This document shows, piece by piece, positions 9,882-18,068 of a stretch of 64,000 nt of DNA. Origin of the DNA: Roseomonas sp. Lineage in GTDB: Bacteria > Pseudomonadota > Alphaproteobacteria > Acetobacterales > Acetobacteraceae. The stretch is from positions 1 through 64,000 of the forward strand of contig JADCFN010000009.1 of NCBI GenBank assembly GCA_020249505.1. The letters are read 5' to 3'. A program made the translations under genes and the position numbers. A model generated the notes under the pieces. The model ran no database searches, was not told the origin of the DNA, and saw only the letters and a program-made list of their open reading frames with translations. Positions within the stretch are counted from its first letter, which is position 1; every line of letters begins with the position of its first letter.

Positions 9882-10931
9882 TCAGTTTGGCGAAGGCGCC
9901 AGCCTGTTGCGGCCCGCAAGCCGGTCAAATCCATCCTTGATGCGATCATTATAGCCATGCGTCACCATATCCATGGCCACATCCACGGCATGGGCGAAGC
10001 CAAGCGCATCCGTCCCACCATGGGATTTCACCACAACGCCATTCAGCCCCAGCAGGATGGCGCCATTGTAGCGCCTGGGGTCCATCCATTCGCGCAGCCG
10101 ATCCAAGGCGGGCCGCGCCAGCAAATAGCCAAGCCTGGCCGGCACGCTGCTGGTAAAGACCTGGCGCAGCAAATCGCGCATCAGTTTCAGCGCGCCTTCG
10201 CCGGTCTTCAGCGCGACATTGCCGGTAAAGCCATCTGTTACCACCACATCCACCGTACCAGCCGTGATGTCATGGCCTTCGATGAAGCCTCGGAACTGAG
10301 CGCCCACATGCGAATCGCGCAGAATTTCGGCTGCCGCGCGCACGCGATCATCGCCCTTCAATTCCTCGCTACCCACATTGAGCAAGCCGATGCTGGGCAT
10401 GGTGAGGCCGAGCGCCACGCGCGCGAAGGCATCACCCATGATGGCGAACTCGACCAGGTTGCGCGCATCACATTGCACATTGGCGCCAAGATCCAGCAGC
10501 ACAACATCGCCGCGCGCCGAAGGGCCAATGGCCGCGAGCGCCGGGCGATCTATTTCAGGCATGGTCTTGATGACAATCTTGGCCAGCGCCATCAGCGCCC
10601 CGGTATTGCCGGCAGACACAACGCCAGCGGCTTCCCCCGCTGCTACGGCATCTATTGCCACGCGCATGGAAGAACCACGCATGCGCAGCGCCGCGGTTGG
10701 CTTCAAATCGCCGGAAATGACTTCGGGCGCATGGCGCAAGCTGCAAGCCCGCGCGGCACGCTTGCGCCGCGCCAACGCCCCGCCCACGCGCGCCTCATCC
10801 CCCACCAGCAGGAAACGCGCCTGCGGATGCCGCTCGGCGGCCAATTCCAGACCATCGAGCACAGCCTCAGGCGCCGCATCCCCACCCATGGCATCAATCG
10901 CCAGGGAGAAAGCGGGCACATTATCAGCCAC
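9882..10931 (-). CDS. plsX: Phosphate acyltransferase PlsX
   Basis: Converts acyl-ACP and phosphate to acyl-phosphate, the donor for PlsY in phospholipid synthesis; peripheral to the inner membrane. The 349-residue protein opens with the PlsX signature (LAIDAMGGDAAPEAVLDG) and includes VVSAGNTGALMALA and VVVTDGFTGNVALK. The start is a GTG at 10931, the only start codon ahead of the conserved N-terminus, with GAGG just upstream. It lies between rpmF and fabH on the same strand. Confidence 0.96.
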   Translation of the reverse strand: MADNVPAFSLAIDAMGGDAAPEAVLDGLELAAERHPQARFLLVGDEARVGGALARRKRAARACSLRHAPEVISGDLKPTAALRMRGSSMRVAIDAVAAGEAAGVVSAGNTGALMALAKIVIKTMPEIDRPALAAIGPSARGDVVLLDLGANVQCDARNLVEFAIMGDAFARVALGLTMPSIGLLNVGSEELKGDDRVRAAAEILRDSHVGAQFRGFIEGHDITAGTVDVVVTDGFTGNVALKTGEGALKLMRDLLRQVFTSSVPARLGYLLARPALDRLREWMDPRRYNGAILLGLNGVVVKSHGGTDALGFAHAVDVAMDMVTHGYNDRIKDGFDRLAGRNRLAPSPN

Positions 10932-10964
10932 CTCGGGAGCCTCGGCGCCCTGGGTTCAACGGGA

Positions 10965-11165
10965 TCAGAGCCGGACGGCCGGCTTCAGGCGATCCGCCGC
11001 CACCACTTCACGACCATCATAATAGCCGCAATGGGAGCAAACATGATGCGGGCGCTTCAATTCGCCGCAATTGGCACATTCGTGGTGGGCAGAACTGGAG
11101 AGCGCTTCATGGCTGCGACGCATGCCGCGGCGGGAAGGCGAAGTCTTCTTTTTCGGAACGGCCAT
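10965..11165 (-). CDS. rpmF: 50S ribosomal protein L32
   Basis: A 66-residue ribosomal protein with the L32 N-terminus ([21 protein letters not shown]) and a zinc-ribbon pair CANC and CSHC spaced by ten residues, so this is the zinc-binding form. It precedes plsX, as in many proteobacteria, with a 33-nt gap, and follows yceD by 94 nt. Confidence 0.98.
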   Translation of the reverse strand: MAVPKKKTSPSRRGMRRSHEALSSSAHHECANCGELKRPHHVCSHCGYYDGREVVAADRLKPAVRL

Positions 11166-11259
11166 GGCGCCGGGTCTCTTTCACTCAAGCGAAATTGTGG
11201 ATTTGAACAGGGGTGGGCGCATAGCATCCCCTTGGCAGGGGCGCAAGCATGGGGCTGGT

Positions 11260-11769
11260 TCAGCCCTTGCAGCCACGTAGCAGGGCCAGCTTGGCGAAGG
11301 GATTACGCGGCGCTTCGCCAGATGCGTCTTCCAAGCCTTCCGGCAAATGCGCCCCTGCTGCGCGGGGATAGGGGTTGAGGGAGAGCGACAATTCCTCGGC
11401 CAAGGCCTCGCCCAAATCGAAATGGCCGGTTGCGTCAGTTTCAATCTCGTCCGGCCCATCGGGGTCTTCGGAAGGCGCGGCCTCGGGCGGCAGCACCACC
11501 AGGGTGAAGGGTTTGTCCAAATGCTCGGTCACCGGCTCAAGACTGACGACACAAAGCTGCACCGCTTCGGCCTTGATGTGCCCATCAAGCGTTAGCCCGC
11601 CGCCCGGATAGGGTTTGCGGGTGAAGCGCGCGCTGAAATGGCGCAAGGCTTCGATGCCAAAGCGCTTGGCAAGGCCCGCGCATTCGGCCGGTGTCGCTTC
11701 CAGCACTTCCGCGACGCCGGCCTGGGGCGGTTCGGTCAGAAGCTGCCGGCGAGAGAATTCAGGCAGCAT
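11260..11769 (-). CDS. yceD: YceD family protein (DUF177)
   Basis: A 169-residue protein of the YceD/DUF177 family, coded immediately upstream of rpmF in most proteobacteria and linked to 23S rRNA accumulation in E. coli and plants. Supporting features are the central beta-rich section with VQLCVVSLEPVTEHLDKPF and the acidic segment EDPDGPDEIETDATGHFDLGEA, followed by the NPYPRA motif. The family zinc-binding cysteines of the C-terminus are not obvious. ATG at 11769 overlaps the upstream chaperone gene by 11 nt. A longer open frame exists but its N-terminal part only shadows that gene. Confidence 0.88.
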   Translation of the reverse strand: MLPEFSRRQLLTEPPQAGVAEVLEATPAECAGLAKRFGIEALRHFSARFTRKPYPGGGLTLDGHIKAEAVQLCVVSLEPVTEHLDKPFTLVVLPPEAAPSEDPDGPDEIETDATGHFDLGEALAEELSLSLNPYPRAAGAHLPEGLEDASGEAPRNPFAKLALLRGCKG

Positions 11770-12313
11770 CGCCAATGGCTTCCGGCGCCAGAAACTGCGC
11801 CTCCCCGGCCAGAAGCCGGGCGAAATCCTGGATTTGCAGGTAATCCGCCTGGGCAAAGGCAATACGGGCCAGGCGCAGCGCGGCGGGGCCGGCTTCTTCC
11901 TCCCGCCAGACATTGCGGGCCAGGGCGGCAGCCATGGCCGCCTGGTCCGCCCCATCCAGCGCCGTTTCATAGGCCGTGGCGCGGCCATGAAAGGCTTCCC
12001 ACAACCCGCGCACGCGCTTGCCGACCACCAGATCGCTGACCCCCATTTCGCGGAGATTGACGTCCATGTCAGAAAACATGGCGTCAAATACGGCCTGGGC
12101 CAAGGCGGGGCCCCGCTTATCGGTATCGCGCCTCAGCCGGCGCACCAGCAGCGCGGCATGCAGATGGATCAGATCAAGCCGACCTTCCACCGAATCGCGC
12201 ACGCCGAGATCGGCATAGAAATAGGGTGCGCGCGCGGCGGCAACGGCGGCACCGTATAGGGTAAAGCCCGCTCTTTCATGCGGCGGGCGGCGCAAGGCGC
12301 TCAGCAGTCCCAT
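11759..12313 (-). CDS. Ubiquinol-cytochrome c chaperone (CBP3/UQCC1 family)
   Basis: Predicted assembly factor for cytochrome bc1, 184 residues. It carries the CBP3 family landmarks: AGFTLYGAAVAAARAPYFYADLGV near the N-terminus, RLDLIHLHAALLVRRLRR, and the FDAMFSDMDVNLREMGVSDL motif near residues 77-96. In mitochondria CBP3 acts in cytochrome b maturation; a similar bacterial role is inferred. It lies ahead of yceD-rpmF-plsX-fabH on the same strand and is divergent from bamE, the usual alphaproteobacterial order. Confidence 0.92.
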   Translation of the reverse strand: MGLLSALRRPPHERAGFTLYGAAVAAARAPYFYADLGVRDSVEGRLDLIHLHAALLVRRLRRDTDKRGPALAQAVFDAMFSDMDVNLREMGVSDLVVGKRVRGLWEAFHGRATAYETALDGADQAAMAAALARNVWREEEAGPAALRLARIAFAQADYLQIQDFARLLAGEAQFLAPEAIGDAA

Positions 12314-12445
12314 TGATCCTATTCCAAAGCCGAAAGCTAGCGGTTGACCCCAGAGGCCGGGGATGTCTATCGGAGACCATGGACATGGGTCCGGAGCGGC
12401 GGATGGTCAATCTTGAACAGAGCGTGTTGGGCTGGGAACCGCGAT

Positions 12446-12949
12446 ATGGCTGAAGAAATGCGTGCCAAGCGACGCATAAGCGCCCTGGTAATGCTGGCGG
12501 CCCTGGCGCTTGGCGCCTGCGAAAGGCTGGCCCCTCCGCCAGTGCCGCGCGGCAATCGGGTGGACTCGGACAGGCTCTCCCAGATCACCAAAGGGGTGCA
12601 GACCCGTGGCGATGTGCTCGCGCTGCTGGGCCCGCCAACGGCGCGCGGCACCTTTGATGAGGAAAACTGGTACTATATCAGTGGCCATACCCAGGTGATG
12701 CCCGGGCGCTATCTGGAATTGCGTGACCGAGTCGTGGTGGCGATCAGCTTTGATCGTCGCGGTACCGTTCAGGATATCCGCCAATTGAAGCCCGAGGATG
12801 GGCAGGATGTCGGCATGGTATCGCGCGAAACCCCGGTGCCCGGGACAGAGCGGAACATGCTGCAGGCGCTGTTCGGTAATATCGGCCGGCCGTCGCTTGA
12901 TGACTCAGCCAGCAGCACCATGAATAATCCGGCGCGCATGGGACGGTGA
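12446..12949 (+). CDS. bamE: Outer membrane assembly lipoprotein BamE (SmpA/OmlA family)
   Basis: Outer-membrane lipoprotein of the BAM complex that helps insert beta-barrel proteins. The ATG at 12446 gives a 167-residue precursor with a lipobox (LAALALGAC, lipidated Cys25); a frame extending to 12344 would bury that signal. The BamE fold is supported by ITKGVQTRGDVLALLGPPT and by WYYISGHTQV around residue 72. The C-terminal tail (about 130-167) is asparagine/serine-rich and specific to this lineage. It is transcribed divergently from the UQCC chaperone gene, with 132 nt between starts. Confidence 0.9.
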   Translation: MAEEMRAKRRISALVMLAALALGACERLAPPPVPRGNRVDSDRLSQITKGVQTRGDVLALLGPPTARGTFDEENWYYISGHTQVMPGRYLELRDRVVVAISFDRRGTVQDIRQLKPEDGQDVGMVSRETPVPGTERNMLQALFGNIGRPSLDDSASSTMNNPARMGR

Positions 12950-12991
12950 CAGGGTTTAAGGGTATCCTGAAGCGCGCTGATCGGCAGGGTT

Positions 12992-13729
12992 TTACGCGCC
13001 ACCCAGCAATCGCGCTGCCAGATTGGGTGAGAGTCCTTGGCTGATCCGCCCCAGCGGCGGGGCATAGGAACCGCTTGCGGCCCGAGGCGGGTTCAAGGCC
13101 ACCAGGGCTTCCGCGAGCTTCACGCCGCAGCGAATGCCATCAAATAGCGGCAGGGCGGCGCGGCCAGCCAGGCGCTGGTCAAAACCCGCCAAAGCCGCCC
13201 CGGCCAAGACAACCGAATCAGCGCCCTGCGCAGCCAGCCCCTCCACCGCGATGCGGAGTTTTTCCGCGACCCCTTCGGGATTGGCCAGCGCCTCGGGCGG
13301 GGTCGCATCCAGCCCGGCCAAAGCCGCCAGCCGCGCGGCAAGCCCGTGGCGCGCGATCAATTCGCGGTAGGGCTCCACATTGCCGAAGGTGATCAGGCCA
13401 AAGCGCCCGCCCATCATGCAGGCCGTGAGCGCCGCCGCTTCCGTCATGCCGAGCACCGGGCAGGGCATCATCTGCCGCGCCGCATCCAAGGCGGTATCGA
13501 AACTGACGGCGAGCAAAACGGCATCAACCTTGCCGGCATGCTCGGCCAAGGCTTCTAGCAGCGCATGGCCGGCGATGACATTTTCCACGCGGGTTGCGAT
13601 CACTGATGGGCCAAAGCGGGGTGTCGCGCCGATGATCTCGGTGCCTGGCGCGGCGGCGGCGCGCGCCACCGCGGCGCAGGTTTCGGTGATGGCTTCGGTG
13701 GTATTCGCATTGGCAACCAGAAGGCGCAT
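12992..13729 (-). CDS. Asp/Glu/hydantoin racemase family protein
   Basis: A 245-residue enzyme of the aspartate/glutamate/hydantoin racemase superfamily, which uses two cysteines for acid/base inversion at a carbon next to a carbonyl. The hydantoin racemase N-terminus MRLLVANANTTEAITE is present. One cysteine lies in QMMPCPVLGMTEAA (about residue 94) with a second nearby in ALTACMMGGRFG; the C-terminal counterpart could be the Cys in FDGIRCGVKLA. ATG at 13729 matches the family start. The divergent M20 peptidase begins 125 nt away. Substrate is unknown; decarboxylases such as AMDase share this fold. Confidence 0.82.
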   Translation of the reverse strand: MRLLVANANTTEAITETCAAVARAAAAPGTEIIGATPRFGPSVIATRVENVIAGHALLEALAEHAGKVDAVLLAVSFDTALDAARQMMPCPVLGMTEAAALTACMMGGRFGLITFGNVEPYRELIARHGLAARLAALAGLDATPPEALANPEGVAEKLRIAVEGLAAQGADSVVLAGAALAGFDQRLAGRAALPLFDGIRCGVKLAEALVALNPPRAASGSYAPPLGRISQGLSPNLAARLLGGA

Positions 13730-13853
13730 GGGCAGATTCCTTGTTTGGCCAGAAACATAACATGCTGCCGCAAGCCTGCCGAGTTGCCCCCTTGCCTTCA
13801 GGGGCGCGGCGCCGCAGGCTTTACCCGTCATCATTGATGGGACGCTGAATACC

Positions 13854-14999
13854 ATGCCTGACGCGGCCACCGCCCTTGCCCTGCCTTTTGACGCTGATGA
13901 GATCCTGGCCCGCCTGATGCGCTGGGCGGCCTGCGAAAGCCCGACCTTCGATGCGGGGGCGGTCAATCGCATGATGGATTTGGCGTCCCGCGATCTGGCG
14001 CTGCTGGGGGCACGGATTGACCGCATTCCGGGCCGCATGGGGCTTGGCGATTGCGTGCGCGCGCGTTTCCCGCATGAAGCGGGGGATGGTGCGCCGGGCA
14101 TTCTGGTGATGGCGCATCTGGATACGGTGCATCCCATCGGCACGCTCGAAAAACTACCGATCCGACGGGAGGGCAATCGCTGCTATGGCCCCGGCATTCT
14201 GGACATGAAGGGCGGCACGGTGCTGGCGGTGGAAGCCATACGCCAGATCATCGCGGCGAAGATCGCGACCCCGCTGCCAATCACGCTGTTGCTCACCAGC
14301 GATGAGGAAATCGGCAGTCCCTCCACGCGCGATCTGATCGAAGCGGAAGCGGCGCGGCATAAGTTTGTGCTGGTGCCGGAACCGGCGCGCGCCGATGGCG
14401 GTGTGGTGACCGGGCGCTACGCCATCGCGCGCTTCAATTTGAAGACCACGGGCCGGCCTTCCCATGCCGGCGCGCGGCTCGCGGAAGGGCGGAGTTCGAT
14501 CAAGGAAATGTGCCGGCAAATCCTGGCGATTGAGGATATGACGACCGAGGATTGTACCTTTTCCGTGGGTGTTCTGCATGGCGGGCAATGGGTGAATTGC
14601 GTCACCACAACCACAGAGGCCGAGGCGCTTTCCATGGCCAAACGCCAGGAAGACCTTGATGCCGGGGTCGCTAAAATGCTGGCGCTGCGTTCTTCCACCA
14701 ATGATGTGCAGTTGGAAGTGACGCGCGGCGTCACGCGCCCGGTGTGGGAGCCTGATGCGAAAGTGCTGGCGCTTTATCGCCATGCGCGGGAGATTGCGCA
14801 GGCGATTGGCTTTGACATCAACCACCAATCAAGCGGCGGTGGTTCGGATGGCAATTTCACCGGCGCGCTTGGCATCACCACGCTTGATGGCCTTGGCGTG
14901 CAAGGTGCTATGGCGCATACCCTTGAAGAACATGTGCTGATTGATAGCCTGGTGCCGCGCGCCAAGCTGATGGCGGGGCTGCTGACGACGTTGAATTAG
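13854..14999 (+). CDS. M20 family metallopeptidase (carboxypeptidase G2-like)
   Basis: Zinc-dependent peptidase or amidohydrolase, 381 residues, close to glutamate carboxypeptidase (CPG2) and ArgE/DapE types. Metal-ligand motifs are in order: MAHLDTVHP near residue 87, GPGILDMKGG near 118, and LTSDEEIGSP near 148 (catalytic and ligand glutamates). A dimerisation lid follows (GRPSHAGARLAEGRSSIKEM), and the last ligand is near HTLEEHVLIDS. These enzymes remove C-terminal amino acids or N-acyl groups. The stop overlaps the convergent ketopantoate reductase-like gene by four nucleotides. Confidence 0.9.
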   Translation: MPDAATALALPFDADEILARLMRWAACESPTFDAGAVNRMMDLASRDLALLGARIDRIPGRMGLGDCVRARFPHEAGDGAPGILVMAHLDTVHPIGTLEKLPIRREGNRCYGPGILDMKGGTVLAVEAIRQIIAAKIATPLPITLLLTSDEEIGSPSTRDLIEAEAARHKFVLVPEPARADGGVVTGRYAIARFNLKTTGRPSHAGARLAEGRSSIKEMCRQILAIEDMTTEDCTFSVGVLHGGQWVNCVTTTTEAEALSMAKRQEDLDAGVAKMLALRSSTNDVQLEVTRGVTRPVWEPDAKVLALYRHAREIAQAIGFDINHQSSGGGSDGNFTGALGITTLDGLGVQGAMAHTLEEHVLIDSLVPRAKLMAGLLTTLN

Positions 15000-16060
15000 T
15001 TCGCCATCAGATCCAGTAAATTATCATCCGAGGCGGGGCGCGACCCGGCCTCACATTCATGGATCATCGCGACCAGCCGCGTAATGGTGGGGCAGCCAAC
15101 GCCATGGCGCGCGGCGATGGCGAGCACTGGTGCAATTTGCGCATCCACCGGTGTGCGGCGGCGGCGCACCCAAAGGTCGCGCCAAATGCCGGAATGGGTT
15201 TTCGCATTGGGGCGGTTGAATTCGACCATCGCTGCAATGGAAACAGCGGCTGCCTCTTCAGACGCGCCGGGCGCGAAAGCCGCCGGGTCAAAGCCGTTGA
15301 AGCTGCCCACCGTGACACCCTCGGCGCGCGCCACCGCCACCGCTTCCTGACCAAGCCGCCGCCAGAGCGGCTGCAATTCCGGCCGCGCCAGCGCATCGGC
15401 AATGCCTTTCTCCCCCAGCGCCTGGGTATAGAGCATGGAGCTATAGGCGATCTTGCCCCAAAGATAGCCCCAGATATTCTCGGTCATGATCGCATCGGGT
15501 TCGAAATGATCGCGGAGCATGCGGTGCAGCGCGGTCAGGCGCGGCGTGATCTCACCGCTCAATTCGCCAAGCACCAAGGCGCCGCGCCCGCCATAGATGA
15601 TCCGCCCCGGCGCCAGCCAATCGGCGCTGAAATTGACGAAGCAGCCAATGGTGCGCGCCTCACCAAGAATGGGTGCTATCAGCGCCTCACAAAGCCCATT
15701 TTGCAGCGAAACGACATAGCCATCAGGCGCCAGATGCGGCGCGATGGCGTGGCAGGCGGCTTCCGTATCCTGCGCCTTCACACAGAGGAGCACGCGGCGA
15801 AACTTCCCCTTCAGCGTGGCCGGCGTATAGGCCGGCGCGGAGATGCGGTGCGGGTCCACCGGGCCTTCAATGGTGAGGCCCACCGCCGGGTCGCGGATTG
15901 CGGCGACATGATCTTCGACGATATCCACAAACACCACGGCATGACGCGCACGCACTAAAGCGGCGCCGAGTGTGCCGCCAATCGCACCCGCGCCCCAGAT
16001 CAGGATCGGGCCATGATCCACGGCGTCACGGATGGCGCGCTGTTCGGCTGCACTGGTCAT
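14996..16060 (-). CDS. Ketopantoate reductase family protein (ApbA/PanE)
   Basis: NAD(P)-dependent oxidoreductase of 354 residues. It has the PanE glycine-rich motif GAGAIGGTLGAALVRARH near residue 22, CVKAQDTEAA and SLQNGLCEA in the Rossmann domain, and the C-terminal dimerisation domain with WGKIAYSSML and a KTHSGIWRDL segment. It is longer than E. coli PanE (303). The C-terminal KTHSGIWRDLWVRRRRTPVD stretch is seen in catabolic paralogues, so a role in degradation rather than pantothenate synthesis is plausible. It is divergent from the DMT transporter and convergent with the M20 peptidase. Confidence 0.85.
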   Translation of the reverse strand: MTSAAEQRAIRDAVDHGPILIWGAGAIGGTLGAALVRARHAVVFVDIVEDHVAAIRDPAVGLTIEGPVDPHRISAPAYTPATLKGKFRRVLLCVKAQDTEAACHAIAPHLAPDGYVVSLQNGLCEALIAPILGEARTIGCFVNFSADWLAPGRIIYGGRGALVLGELSGEITPRLTALHRMLRDHFEPDAIMTENIWGYLWGKIAYSSMLYTQALGEKGIADALARPELQPLWRRLGQEAVAVARAEGVTVGSFNGFDPAAFAPGASEEAAAVSIAAMVEFNRPNAKTHSGIWRDLWVRRRRTPVDAQIAPVLAIAARHGVGCPTITRLVAMIHECEAGSRPASDDNLLDLMAN

Positions 16061-16187
16061 GGCAATCTCCTATGCGCTCAGGCTGCCGCAAAGCGCCATC
16101 CCTTGCCAAGGGCAAGGCAAGGCAGCAGGGTGGTTGCGCACCTATTCGCGGAATCACGCGCTTGCCCCTGCCCTACCCCTGCCGCCC

Positions 16188-17066
16188 ATGATGCCGCGCT
16201 GGAACAGCCTGCCGGGCAATCTGCGCGGCGCGGTATTGATGAGCCTGGCGGCCATGCTCTTTGCTGGGGAGGCGCTCGCGATCCGCTATATGAATGAACG
16301 CGGCATCCCAACGGCGATGCAGCTTTTCGCGCGGTCCTTTGGGCAATTGCTTTGGGTCATGCCGCTACTGCTGCAAAGCGGCTTGGCCGTTTTCCGGACC
16401 AACCGTCGCGGGCTGCATATCCTGCGCGGCACGGCAAGCTTGCTGACCTGGGGCTTCTATTACCTGTCCTTCGTTTTTCTCGATCTTGCGACTGCCACCG
16501 TTTTGTCCTTCACCAATGTCATGTTCACCACGCTACTCGCGGGACCGGTGCTGAAGGAACGTATCGGCGCGGCGCGCTGGGCCGGCACCATGGCAGGGTT
16601 TTTGGGTGTGGTGCTGATGCTCCGCCCCGGGGCGGAGATTTCCTTCATTGGCGTGATCCTGGCTCTCGCTTCGGCCGCCAGTTGGTGCGGGATAACACTC
16701 ACCAGCCGCATGCTGGCGCAGACGGAGCGCAATGAAACCGTGCTTGCCTGGGTGGGGCTTGTGACCAGCCTTGGCATGCTGCCCTTCGCCGTTTCCGCCT
16801 TCACGCCGGTCAGTGCCTTTGACCTGCTGTTTCTGCTCGCCTTCGCCATCACCACGCCTGGCATCATCTGGCTGCTGACTTCAGCCTACCGCGCGGGAGA
16901 AGCCTCGGCCGTAGCCCCCTTCCAATATCTGCGACTGCTGCCGGTGGTCGGCTTTGGGTGGATTTTCTTCGGCGAGGTCCCCGATCCCTGGACCTGGCTT
17001 GGCGGAGGCATCATCCTGACCGGCGCGCTGGTCATCACCATCGCCGAGACGCGCCGAAAGACCTGA
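16188..17066 (+). CDS. DMT superfamily transporter with EamA domains
   Basis: Inner-membrane drug/metabolite transporter of 292 residues with about ten helices in two EamA repeats. The first repeat ends around FLDLATATVLSFTNVMFTTLL, and the second includes FITTPGIIWLL and GEVPDPWTWLGGGIILTGA near the C-terminus. ATG at 16188 (or 16191) starts a typical N-terminus; the upstream extension to 16032 overlaps the divergent gene and looks non-coding. The metallo-hydrolase gene follows after 12 nt, so the two are likely co-transcribed. Substrate unknown; many family members export metabolites. Confidence 0.88.
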   Translation: MMPRWNSLPGNLRGAVLMSLAAMLFAGEALAIRYMNERGIPTAMQLFARSFGQLLWVMPLLLQSGLAVFRTNRRGLHILRGTASLLTWGFYYLSFVFLDLATATVLSFTNVMFTTLLAGPVLKERIGAARWAGTMAGFLGVVLMLRPGAEISFIGVILALASAASWCGITLTSRMLAQTERNETVLAWVGLVTSLGMLPFAVSAFTPVSAFDLLFLLAFAITTPGIIWLLTSAYRAGEASAVAPFQYLRLLPVVGFGWIFFGEVPDPWTWLGGGIILTGALVITIAETRRKT

Positions 17067-17078
17067 GCGGAGGAAACC

Positions 17079-18062
17079 ATGGCAGACCCCATCGCAGCGG
17101 ATCGCATCGAAATCACGGTGCTGGTGGATAATGTCACGGATAGTCTCTCCTCCACGCCGAGCTTTGTGACGCGCGAATGGACCCGCCTGCAACGCCAAGG
17201 CATGAAGCGCACCATGGGTGGCGCGCTCTGCTGCGCCAATCACGGCCTGTCCTTGGTGGTGCGCGCGGAGGTCGGCGGCAAATCGCGTACCGTGTTGTTT
17301 GATGGCGGCCCGGTGGATTACGCGGTGGAGCGCAATGGCACGCGCCTTGGCGTGGATTTTGCGGCGATTGAGGCCATGGTGCTGTCGCATGGCCATTGGG
17401 ATCATGCGGGGGGCTTACCGAAGGCCATTGAAATGACCCGCGCCGCCAATGGCGGACAAAACGTGCCGCTATACTTGCATCCTGGGATGTTCCGCGAACG
17501 CGGTAGCCGTCAGGCGGATGGCGGCGTTTTCCCGATGGATCGGGTGCCAGCGCCCGAAGGCTGGAAAGCGATGGGCGCGACACCCGTTGTGGTGCGCGAT
17601 GAACACATCATCGCCGATGGCTTCTACGTGAGTGGCGAAATTCCGCGCACCACAACCTATGAGACCGGCCTGCCCGGTCAGGTGGCGCGCGAGGATGAAA
17701 ACACCCCCTGGCAGCCAGATGAATGGCTTAGCGATGAACGCTTCATGGCTGTACATCTGCGCGGCAAGGGGTTGATTGTGTTTTCAGCCTGCTCCCACAC
17801 TGGCATTGTGAATGTGCTGCATGCGGCGCGGCGGCGCTTTCCTGATCTGCCGCTTTATGCCGCCATGGGTGGGTTTCATCTGTCCGGCATCAATGAACGC
17901 GTAATCCCTGAAACCGTGCGTGATCTCGGTGGCTTTGGCCTGACTTATCTTTTTCCCGCGCATTGCACGGGCTGGCGCGCGGTGAATGCGCTGGAACGCG
18001 AATATGGCGAGGCGATGGTGGTGCCCGCGGCCGTCGGCAAAACCTTCACCCTTTCTGCGTAA
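17079..18062 (+). CDS. Metallo-beta-lactamase fold hydrolase
   Basis: A 327-residue enzyme with the MBL metal-binding signature HGHWDHAGG at about residues 104-112, further ligand contexts CSHTGIVN and GGFHLSG, and a final HCTGWRA. The arrangement resembles proteins annotated as dihydropteridine/MptA-like phosphate synthases and F420-associated MBL proteins, but that name is not supported by function here. A good ribosome binding site (GCGGAGGA) precedes the ATG. It sits six nucleotides before the lactate permease-like gene and 12 after the DMT transporter, so the three form a likely operon. The reaction is probably hydrolysis of an ester, lactone or phosphate ester. Confidence 0.85.
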   Translation: MADPIAADRIEITVLVDNVTDSLSSTPSFVTREWTRLQRQGMKRTMGGALCCANHGLSLVVRAEVGGKSRTVLFDGGPVDYAVERNGTRLGVDFAAIEAMVLSHGHWDHAGGLPKAIEMTRAANGGQNVPLYLHPGMFRERGSRQADGGVFPMDRVPAPEGWKAMGATPVVVRDEHIIADGFYVSGEIPRTTTYETGLPGQVAREDENTPWQPDEWLSDERFMAVHLRGKGLIVFSACSHTGIVNVLHAARRRFPDLPLYAAMGGFHLSGINERVIPETVRDLGGFGLTYLFPAHCTGWRAVNALEREYGEAMVVPAAVGKTFTLSA

Positions 18063-18068
18063 AGCAAC

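Noticed and set aside
9957-11378. Plus-strand open frame of 473 codons over plsX and rpmF
   Set aside because: It is antisense to genes with clear family motifs and its product has the composition expected of a GC-rich shadow frame (rich in H, Q, R and G), with no domain.
12992-14176. Extended 394-residue version of the racemase
   Set aside because: The first 149 residues run from a TTG across the divergent M20 gene and its promoter; the family N-terminus is at ATG 13729.
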